Under the pieces are notes generated by a model. The model saw only the letters and a list, made by a program, of their open reading frames with translations, searched no databases and was not told the origin of the DNA. DNA of 12,778 nucleotides from Candidatus Methylomirabilota bacterium. GTDB taxonomy: Bacteria; Methylomirabilota; Methylomirabilia; Methylomirabilales; JACPAU01. The translations under genes and the position numbers were made by a program. Shown here piece by piece: positions 1-5,821 of the stretch. Every line of letters starts with the position of its first letter. Position 1 is the stretch's first letter. Where the stretch lies: positions 1 through 12,778 of the forward strand of contig JACPAU010000170.1 in NCBI GenBank assembly GCA_016180705.1, in the 5' to 3' direction.

Positions 1-102
1 GGCTCGGCAAGCAGGCGCGCGAGCACGCGCGCCCCGAGCAGGGCGAGGGCCCGGGCCCCTCTCCTCTCGTCGGCACGGAGCCGGCGGAGCAGGTGCTGCC
101 CC
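1..102. other. Left window edge, unassigned 102 bp
   Basis: No gene can be assigned confidently here. The minus strand holds an open frame running off the left edge from a possible ATG at 128 (start MQRISTAVTGQHLL, then an Ala/Leu/Arg-rich stretch) with high GC at third positions. It could be the first part of a divergent gene, but it would overlap the start of the CinA-like gene. The plus frame that ends in the TGA at 104-106, overlapping the next GTG, has low third-position GC and does not look coding. Confidence 0.25.
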
Positions 103-915
103 GTGACCGCGGTCGAGATCCTCTGCATCGGGCGCGAGCTGCTGACCGGCCGGACGGCCGACCGGAACGGGCCCTGGCTCCTCCGCCGGGTGACGGGCCT
201 CGGCGGGCGGGTCACCCGCCTGGCCATCCTGGACGATGATCCCGCCGCCATCGCCGCCGAGATCCGGACCGGCCTCGCCCGGTCCCCCGCCTTCCTCCTG
301 ACGACGGGCGGGCTGGGCCCCACGGCCGACGACCGCACGGCGGCGGCGCTCGCCGAGGCCCTCGGCGTTCCGCTGGCCCTGGACGCGACGGCGCGCCGTT
401 TCGTCGCCGCCCGTTACGCCGCGCTGGAGAAGGCCGGCGCGGTCGCCGACGCCGCGCTCTCCTCCTCCCGGGAGAAAATGGCGTGGCTCCCGGTCGGTGC
501 CGAGGCCCTCGAGAATCCGGTGGGGGCCGCCCCGGCCATCCGGTGCCACCACCCCCCAACGACCGTGGTCGCACTCCCAGGAGTCCCGGCGGAGATGCAG
601 GCCTGCTTCGACGCCCACCTCGCCTCGCCCCTCGCGGCGGCGGCGGGCTGGCCGGTCCTGCTCGCGCGCGAGGTGCGCACCGACTGCGCCGACGAGTCGG
701 TCCTCGCCCCCCTCCTCGAGGTGGTCCGGCAGGAGTTCCCCGACCTCTACGTGAAGTCGCGGCCCGCCGCGTTCGGGCGTGGGGTCCGGCTCGCGGTCAC
801 GGTCAGTGGGGCGGGAAAGGAAGCGGAGGCCCTCGCGGCCCGCCTGGAGGCGGCCCTGGCGCGCCTCCGCGGGCTGCTACAGGGCGGAGCTACTCGTCCG
901 CCAGGCGGCGGGTGA
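103..915 (+). CDS. CinA N-terminal-type molybdopterin-binding-fold protein
   Basis: This 270-residue protein matches the N-terminal half of CinA (COG1058, MoCF_biosynth fold). It opens with VEILCIGRELLTGR, the equivalent of the family's EIIxVGtELLlGq. TTGGLGPTADDRT (about residues 67-79) is the phosphate/pterin-binding loop, and VVALPGVPAEM (about 151-161) is the conserved CinA LPGVPxEM motif. The C-terminal PncC nicotinamide-mononucleotide deamidase domain of full-length CinA is absent, so this is the short single-domain form. Such proteins are linked to pyridine-nucleotide repair or remain functionally vague, and the substrate cannot be read here. The GTG at 103 is the only plausible start, since the frame upstream has no ATG, GTG or TTG in the window. 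Upstream purine matches (GGAG at 86-89, AGG at 91-93) are only moderate. The last 14 residues (from G257) lie inside a 63-bp tandem repeat. Confidence 0.85.
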   Translation: MTAVEILCIGRELLTGRTADRNGPWLLRRVTGLGGRVTRLAILDDDPAAIAAEIRTGLARSPAFLLTTGGLGPTADDRTAAALAEALGVPLALDATARRFVAARYAALEKAGAVADAALSSSREKMAWLPVGAEALENPVGAAPAIRCHHPPTTVVALPGVPAEMQACFDAHLASPLAAAAGWPVLLAREVRTDCADESVLAPLLEVVRQEFPDLYVKSRPAAFGRGVRLAVTVSGAGKEAEALAARLEAALARLRGLLQGGATRPPGGG

Positions 916-999
916 GGAGGAGCAGGTCGCGGGGGGCTGCTACAGGGCGGCGCTACTCGTCCGCCAGGCGGCGGGTGAGGACGAGCAGGTCGCGGGGGG
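871..999. repeat. 63-bp tandem duplication, two copies, spanning convergent 3' ends
   Basis: Copy 1 starts at 871 and copy 2 at 934, each opening GGGCTGCTACAGGGCGG, with similarity running to 999. I count two mismatches: A888 versus C951, and a G to C change about 30 bp later. Each unit contains the stop codon of the CinA-like gene on the plus strand and that of the GNAT gene on the minus strand. The CinA-like frame ends in copy 1 (TGA 913-915). The GNAT frame ends in copy 2 (CTA 953-955, TAG on the minus strand). The unused half-copies still show the relic ends, for example LLLLTRRLADE-stop on the minus strand in copy 1. Confidence 0.95.
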
Positions 1000-1525
1000 T
1001 GCCGGAGAGGTCCTTCACGTGCCGGCGCAGCGAGGCCTCCCGCTTGAAGCCGACGCTCTTGACCAGGCGGATCGCGGCCTTCTGTTCCGGCGTCAATTCC
1101 GAGACCAGGATCTCCATCCCCCAGGTCCGGGCGATGTCCAGGATCTCCGCCAACAGCGCGTGCCCCAGGCCCTTCCCCCGGATCGACGGATCCACCACGA
1201 TCCGGACCTCGGCGACGTGCTGCATCCACCCGTAGGGGCGCCGGTGCAGCGTGGCGTCCGCCACGATCCGGCCCTCGATCTCGGCAACGATGGGGAGGAC
1301 AGTCCGGTAGTCCAGATCGCGCGCCCAGGCCTCGATGGTTTCGGGCCGGGTCACGTCGTCCCGGAGGAAAATCCGCTCCTCCTCCGGAATGCCCCGGAAG
1401 AACCGGAGGAGCTTGTCCTTGTCGCGCCTGACCATCAGCCGGATGGTCGCCACCCGGCCGTCCTTCAGCGCGATCCGGCGGGGGAACGTCTTCTGCCGCC
1501 CCCGGCGCTCGCCCCCCTCCGTCAT
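953..1525 (-). CDS. GNAT-family N-acetyltransferase
   Basis: This 190-residue protein is a GCN5-related acetyltransferase, transferring an acyl group from acyl-CoA to an unknown amine. The diagnostic element is motif A: VRIVVDPSIRGKGLGHALL (residues 107-125), with RGKGLG at 116-121 as the R/Q-x-x-G-x-G/A pyrophosphate-binding loop. It is followed by the usual helix and the LTPEQKAAIRLVKSVGF segment (motif B, about 144-160). The N-terminus is basic (RRGRQKTFPRRIALKDGR) and ends in the GNAT-like pattern of a strand and a charged helix. The ATG at 1525 has GGGGAG 6 nt upstream, and a good promoter lies about 40-70 bp further up, so it is probably its own unit rather than part of the debranching-enzyme operon. 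The last 14 codons fall in copy 2 of the 63-bp repeat. The acceptor substrate cannot be inferred; protein, small-molecule or antibiotic acceptors are all possible. Confidence 0.88.
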   Translation of the reverse strand: MTEGGERRGRQKTFPRRIALKDGRVATIRLMVRRDKDKLLRFFRGIPEEERIFLRDDVTRPETIEAWARDLDYRTVLPIVAEIEGRIVADATLHRRPYGWMQHVAEVRIVVDPSIRGKGLGHALLAEILDIARTWGMEILVSELTPEQKAAIRLVKSVGFKREASLRRHVKDLSGTPRDLLVLTRRLADE

Positions 1526-1566
1526 CGCCCGCTCCCCGTGAGCGCTCCCGCCGCCAAGCCGGCCGC

Positions 1567-1596
1567 ACCGTAGCACGCCCCCCCGCGGCCTGTCAA
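1567..1596 (-). promoter_or_regulatory. Candidate sigma70-type promoter of the GNAT gene
   Basis: On the minus strand, TTGACA (1596-1591) is followed after 18 bp by TACGGT (1572-1567), giving a perfect -35 and a 3/6 -10. The GNAT start codon is about 41 bp beyond the -10. The preceding 1597-1646 stretch is an extremely GC-rich run with several possible short hairpins after the debranching-enzyme stop, but it has no U tract, so I do not call a terminator. Confidence 0.55.
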
Positions 1597-1646
1597 ACGA
1601 GTCCCCGAGCGCCGCGGCGGGCTGCCGCGCGGCGGGCCGCCGTTCC

Positions 1647-3617
1647 TCACGGAGCGGTGGGAAGGCCCAAATCTTCCCGGAGGACCCGGAGCAGCTCGGC
1701 GACACTCCACGCCTGCGCGATGCAGCCTCGCGGGTGGTGGGGCGGGTCCCCGTCGAAGATCTCGGAGACGCTGCCCAAGCCGACCTCGCCAAGATGGGCC
1801 CGGAAGGGCTCGAGGAGGGCGCGCAGGCCGGCCACCACCTCTCGGGTCCGACCGCGGACCCGCAGGACGGCCGTGGCGTAGGGCCCGAGGAGCCAGGGCC
1901 AGACCGCCCCCTGGTGGTAGGCGGCATCCCGGCTCCGCGGGTCTCCCTCGTAGCGGCCCCGGTACTCGGGATCGCCCGGGGCCAGCGTCCGCAGGCCCAC
2001 CGGCGTGAGCAGGTCCCGCTCCACCACGGTGAGCACCGAGGGCCAGTGCTTCTCGTCCAGGACGGGAGCCGGGAGACTGACGGCCAGGAGCTGGTTCGGG
2101 CGGATCCGGGCATCCCGCGCGTCACCGTCCACCACGTCGTAGCAGCACCCCGCCGCCTCGTTCCAGAAGAGGCGGTTGAAGCTTGAGGCGGCGACCCCGG
2201 CGGCCTGTCGGTAGCGGGCGGCATCCCGCGGGAGCCCGCACGCCTCGGAGAGCGCCGCCATCGCCACGCAGGCGTTATGCCAGAGGGCGTTCACCTCCAC
2301 CGCCTTCCCCTGCCGCGGCGTGACCACCCAGTCCCCCACCTTCGCGTCCATCCACGTGAGCTGGAGCCCGGGCTCGCCGCCGGTGAGCAGGCCGTCCGCA
2401 TCCACCCGGATCCCGTAGCGGGTCCCCGCGACATGGTGCCTCATCACCTCCGCCAGTGCCGGGTACAGGTCTGCCCGGACCGCCTCCACGTTCCCGGTGG
2501 CCGCCAGGTACCGCTCGCAGGCGTGGACGAACCAGAGGCTGCCATCGATGCCGCCCCACTCCGGCGGCCCCCCGGCCTCCGGGAACCGATTCGGGATCAT
2601 CCCCTGGTCCACGGCCGCCGCGAACGTCGCCAGAACCGCGCGCGCCTCGGCGAAGCGCCCGGTGCAGAGCGCGAGGCCGGGCAGGGAAGCCATCGCGGCC
2701 CGGCCCCAGTCCTCGAACCAGGGGTACCCGGCGATGACGCTCGTGCCTTCCCCCCGGCGGACCAGGAACTGGTCCGCGGCGACCGTGAGGGCCTGCTCCA
2801 AGGGGTCCGGCGCGGCGCTGACCATGAGCGCCGTGCGCCGCTGGACCTCCGCCGCCGCCAGGGCCTCCGGCCGGTGCTGGGGAGGCTCCGGGAGGAGGCT
2901 GGCCACCAGAGACCGCGACTCCCCGGGGCGCAGGAGGACCGTCAGCGTCCCGGGGCTGTACAGGTCCTCGTAGCCCGGGAGCCCCCGCGCCAGCTCGGCG
3001 GGGTACTCGAACTGGCGATACCAGAGCCCCTCGGCCGCAAAGTCCCCGGCGTCGTGGAAGCAGGTGAGTGCCGGCAGCCCCGCATAGAGCGCGAAGGCGA
3101 TCCGCCCCGGCCCCACCCGGACCTCCCGGTTCAGCAGCCGGTTCTCCTGGGTGAGGAAGTGGACGTCCCGGAAGGCGAGCAGGGGGCGCAGTTCAAGCGA
3201 AACCGGTCCCTCCGCCCCCGCCAGGTCGTAGAGGAGGACCACCGTCGGCGAGCCATGCAGCAGGAAGAGGCGCTTGCGCAGACGCAGGGAGCCGACGGCG
3301 TACGTCCAGGTGGGGAAGGGCTCCAGGGCGAAGCGGACGAGGCGCTCGAACCCCCGGGGGTGGACCGCTCCCCGATACAGATTGGTGGAGAGGTCCACCG
3401 GCCCCCCGCGCAGGTGGAGGTACTCCTCGATCCTGCTGAGGAACAGGTGGCGCCGCACCGGGGGCGAGAGGACCGCAACCAGATGCCCGTGGTAGCGGCG
3501 GGTGTGCGCTCCGCTGATCGTCCCACTGGCGTAGCCGCCGAGGCCGTCCGTCTCCAGCCACTCGTGCGCGGTGGCGAAAGCCAGGTCGTGGCAGCGGTCG
3601 GGCCCGAAGGCGATCAT
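1647..3617 (-). CDS. Glycogen-debranching enzyme (amylo-alpha-1,6-glucosidase, GDE family)
   Basis: This is a cytosolic glucosidase expected to hydrolyse alpha-1,6 branch points of glycogen or related glucans. It has about 656 residues, normal for the prokaryotic GDE_N + GDE_C architecture (COG3408, GH133 type). The N-terminal domain shows WLETDGLGGYASGTISGAHTRRYHG near the start. The (alpha/alpha)6 catalytic domain shows GYPWFEDWGR, GMIPNRFPE, LTWMDAKVGDWVVTPRQGKA followed by VEVNALWHN, then LTPVGLRTLAPGDPEY and AYHQGAVWPWLLGP. The TWMDA acid and the VEVNALW glutamate are retained. An Ala (A307) stands where the family motif WGRDT normally has Asp. I chose the ATG at 3617 because family members begin MIxFG; a GTG at 3626 in frame (GGAG only 3 nt before it) is the alternative. 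It starts 34 nt after the cyclase-family gene's stop, so an operon is likely. Confidence 0.9.
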   Translation of the reverse strand: MIAFGPDRCHDLAFATAHEWLETDGLGGYASGTISGAHTRRYHGHLVAVLSPPVRRHLFLSRIEEYLHLRGGPVDLSTNLYRGAVHPRGFERLVRFALEPFPTWTYAVGSLRLRKRLFLLHGSPTVVLLYDLAGAEGPVSLELRPLLAFRDVHFLTQENRLLNREVRVGPGRIAFALYAGLPALTCFHDAGDFAAEGLWYRQFEYPAELARGLPGYEDLYSPGTLTVLLRPGESRSLVASLLPEPPQHRPEALAAAEVQRRTALMVSAAPDPLEQALTVAADQFLVRRGEGTSVIAGYPWFEDWGRAAMASLPGLALCTGRFAEARAVLATFAAAVDQGMIPNRFPEAGGPPEWGGIDGSLWFVHACERYLAATGNVEAVRADLYPALAEVMRHHVAGTRYGIRVDADGLLTGGEPGLQLTWMDAKVGDWVVTPRQGKAVEVNALWHNACVAMAALSEACGLPRDAARYRQAAGVAASSFNRLFWNEAAGCCYDVVDGDARDARIRPNQLLAVSLPAPVLDEKHWPSVLTVVERDLLTPVGLRTLAPGDPEYRGRYEGDPRSRDAAYHQGAVWPWLLGPYATAVLRVRGRTREVVAGLRALLEPFRAHLGEVGLGSVSEIFDGDPPHHPRGCIAQAWSVAELLRVLREDLGLPTAP

Positions 3618-3651
3618 GGGCCGCACAGGCTCCGGCGGGGCCGGCGCCGCC

Positions 3652-4281
3652 TCATCGCAGGGTCCGCAGGAGGGCCCGGGCCGGGGCGCCCTCGGCGCCG
3701 GTGACCCTCAAGGGGAGGCATAGGAGCTCGTAGTCCCCCGGGGGCACCGCGCCGAGGTCGATCCCCTCCAGGAGGAACATCCCCGCCCGGAGGAGGGTGA
3801 GGTGGGCCGGCGCCCCTACCGCCCGGTACCCCTCGACGGACAGGTAGTCAATCCCCAGGAGGCGGACCCCCGCGGCGACCAGGGAGGCTGCCCCCTCCGC
3901 CGTCAGGAAGACGAAATCCTCCTGGAACCCCTCCCGTCGCCACAGGCTGGAGTTCCGCGTCTTGAGGAGCAGCCGGACGCAGCCGCCGACCGGCAGCCCC
4001 TCCAGGGCTGCCGGGCCGATGGCGACCGGAGCCGGCACCTCGACCACCCGGGCCTCGCCGACGCACAGGTCGAGGGGGATCTGGTCGATAGGTACCCCAT
4101 CCTCCAGGAAGTGGTAGGGCGCGTCGAGGTGCGTCCCGGTGTGGGCACCGAGGCTGAGGGCCGAAACGTTGGCCGGATCCCCGCGGGCGAGGGCCAGGGC
4201 CCTCCGGATCCGGACCTCCGGGTCCCCGGGCCAGACGGGCATCCCCTCCCGGATGGGGACTGAGATGTCGTAGAGGGTCAT
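3652..4281 (-). CDS. Cyclase-family metal-dependent hydrolase (kynurenine-formamidase-like)
   Basis: This 209-residue protein belongs to the cyclase family (PF04199), which includes bacterial kynurenine formamidase KynB and related amidases/lactone hydrolases. The metal-binding signature HTGTHLDAPYHF is at residues 47-58 (H47, H51, D53). H160 and E172 sit where KynB-type enzymes place further metal ligands. The N-terminus YDISVPIREGMPVWPGDP is also characteristic. No other kynurenine-pathway gene (kynA, kynU) is nearby, so the substrate is open and the symbol kynB is not justified. The ATG at 4281 gives the family start, although no strong Shine-Dalgarno is visible before it. A promoter about 150 bp upstream leaves a long leader. 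The debranching-enzyme gene follows within about 35 nt and is probably cotranscribed; no functional link between them is evident. Confidence 0.87.
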   Translation of the reverse strand: MTLYDISVPIREGMPVWPGDPEVRIRRALALARGDPANVSALSLGAHTGTHLDAPYHFLEDGVPIDQIPLDLCVGEARVVEVPAPVAIGPAALEGLPVGGCVRLLLKTRNSSLWRREGFQEDFVFLTAEGAASLVAAGVRLLGIDYLSVEGYRAVGAPAHLTLLRAGMFLLEGIDLGAVPPGDYELLCLPLRVTGAEGAPARALLRTLR

Positions 4282-4431
4282 AGGCGACTCAAGCGGCGCC
4301 CCGGAGCAGCCCCGCGTGGATCATGACCGGCGGGGCTCCGAGCCCGCGGGGGAGCCCCGCAGACTCCGGAACAGTCTTAGAGGAACCACGGGGGGAGTCC
4401 TGGCGGGCAGGACATGATTGGCTGTGGGGCC
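4282..4431 (-). other. Long structured 5' leader of the cyclase-family transcript
   Basis: About 145 nt separate the predicted transcription start from the ATG. The leader holds a perfect 9-bp inverted repeat, GCGGGGCTC (4330-4338) and GAGCCCCGC (4352-4360), with a 13-nt loop. It also has a weaker GACTCC/GGAGTC pair at 4362-4367 and 4394-4399. Two tiny minus-strand frames are possible: one reading MSCPPGLPPWFL and one reading MIHAGLLRGAA that stops 7 nt before the cyclase ATG. I recognise no known riboswitch here. Together with 4462-4574 this 293-bp divergent gap contains only promoters and this leader. Confidence 0.35.
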
Positions 4432-4461
4432 ACCATAGCGAGGCCGACCGCATCCTGTCAA
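4432..4461 (-). promoter_or_regulatory. Candidate sigma70-type promoter of the cyclase-debranching operon
   Basis: On the minus strand, TTGACA (4461-4456) is followed after 18 bp by TATGGT (4437-4432), a perfect -35 and a 4/6 -10. It points toward the cyclase-family gene and lies back to back with the efflux promoter at 4511-4539, so the 50 bp between the two -35 boxes could hold a shared operator. No clear operator palindrome was found there. Confidence 0.6.
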
Positions 4462-4510
4462 GGCGGTTTCCCGGACGCGCGAGCCTCTCCCCATCCGGGA
4501 GGCCCCTCCC

Positions 4511-4539
4511 TTGACCCCCGGGGCGAACTCGGCGAGAAT
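4511..4539 (+). promoter_or_regulatory. Candidate sigma70-type promoter of the efflux operon
   Basis: TTGACC (4511-4516), 17 bp, then GAGAAT (4534-4539): 5/6 and 4/6 matches at ideal spacing. Transcription would begin near 4546, about 30 nt before the ATG at 4575. This argues against any translation start at the TTG of 4511, which is itself part of the -35 box. Confidence 0.6.
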
Positions 4540-4574
4540 CCGCGTGTTGCGGCTCTGTTCCGCGGGGGATTTCC

Positions 4575-5821
4575 ATGTCGCGGCGCGCAGTGATCGGCGG
4601 CCTCATCGGTCTGCTCCTCCTCCTCGGAGGGCTGGCCGCGTCCGAGGCCGGGAGGAGACCCGGCGCGTCGCCCGCGAGGTCACGGTCCGGGTGGCGGAGG
4701 CCCGCCGCGGGCCGGTCCGGCACGTCCTGCGCACGACCGGGGACATCCTCCCCCTCCTCCAGGTGGACCTCGCGCCGAAGATCTCCGGCACCGTGGCGGC
4801 CGTGGAAGTCCAGATCGGCCAGGCGGTGGCCGCCGGACAGGTGATCGTCCAGCTCGAGCAGACCGAGCTCCTGCAGCGCGTGGCGGAGGCCGAGGCGAAG
4901 GTCGCCCGGGCTGCCGCCCGCGTGGCCGAACTGCGGGCCGGGTCCCGTCCGGAGGAGATCCGGCAGGCGGAGGAGATGCTGCGCCAGGCGGCCTCCCGGC
5001 GCGGCAACGCCCGCCTCAACCGGGACCGGATCCGGGACCTCTTCGCGACCGGCGCCGTCTCCCAGCGGGACCTGGACGAGGCGGAGCTCGCCGTCACGCT
5101 GACCGAGGCGCAGCAGGCGGCGGCCGAGCAGGCCCTCGCCCTCCTCCGCCAGGGACCGCGCCCCGAGGTCCGGGCGGCGGCCGAGGCCGAGCTCCGGGAG
5201 GCCGAGGCCCTGGCCGCCCAGCAACGCACCTACCTCACCTACAGCACCATCCGCGCTCCCTTCGCCGGCCACATCACCCGGCGCCTGGTGGACCCCGGCG
5301 CCACCGTCGGCCCGAGCACGCCGGTCGCCACGCTCGTTTCCCTCGGCACGGTCAAGGTGCTCCTGGCCGTCCCGGAACGGGACGCCCCCCTTCTCACCCC
5401 GCACTCCCCGGCCCTGATTCGGGTGGACGCATTCCCCGAGCGGACCTTCCCCGGCCGCGTGGCCCGGATCAACTCCGCCCTGGACCCGCAGAGCCGGACG
5501 CTGGCGGCGGAGGTCCACGCCGATAATCCGGAGGGGCTCCTCCTCCCCGGCATGTTCGCGCGGGCCGAGGTCACGCTCCTCACGCGCGAGGGCGTCGTGA
5601 TCCCCAGCGAGGCGGTGCTGGAGGAGGTCGGCGGGGCGGCGGTCTTCGTGGTCAAGGACGGGACGGCCCACCGGCGCCCGGTCGAGACCGGGTACCTCCA
5701 GGGGACCCTTATCGAGATCCGCCAGGGGCTGGCGGGCGGCGAAACCGTCGTGGTGGCCGGGCAGCAGGGCCTCCGCGACGGCGCGGCCGTCCGCCTCCTC
5801 GAGGGGAGCGCGAACCCGTGA
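4575..5821 (+). CDS. RND efflux periplasmic adaptor (HlyD/AcrA-type membrane fusion protein), leader frameshifted
   Basis: This is the adaptor linking an inner-membrane RND pump to an outer-membrane channel. The body shows the standard order: a barrel-sandwich half (LAPKISGTVAAVEVQIGQAV, then AGQVIVQLE), an alpha-hairpin coiled coil rich in Ala/Glu/Arg, the second lipoyl half (YSTIRAPFAGHI), a beta-barrel (VKVLLAVPERDAPLL, FPGRVARINSALDPQSRTL) and a membrane-proximal domain (VVIPSEAVLEEV, VETGYLQGTLIEI). The leader MSRRAVIGGLIGLLLLLGG at 4575 has coding-like codon use and a GGGGGA site 5 nt upstream. It is in a different frame from the body, and the join needs one extra base near 4650-4658 (for example in the GGG run). 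In the body frame, the DNA over the leader has T-rich third positions and is not coding-like. The next in-frame start, GTG 4691, would lack a signal or anchor. Either this is a real frameshift or a sequence error. The stop overlaps the pump start (GTGA). Confidence 0.82.

Noticed and set aside
1..128. Start of a divergent minus-strand gene (ATG at 128)
   Set aside because: Coding-like composition, but only 128 bp are visible, it would overlap the CinA-like start, and no family match is apparent.
2277..3704. A 475-residue plus-strand open frame across the debranching enzyme
   Set aside because: Antisense shadow; the minus strand carries clear GDE motifs.
4511..4574. Translation of the adaptor from the TTG at 4511
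   Set aside because: The TTG is part of the -35 box, the resulting N-terminus is not hydrophobic, and its codons are T-rich at third positions.
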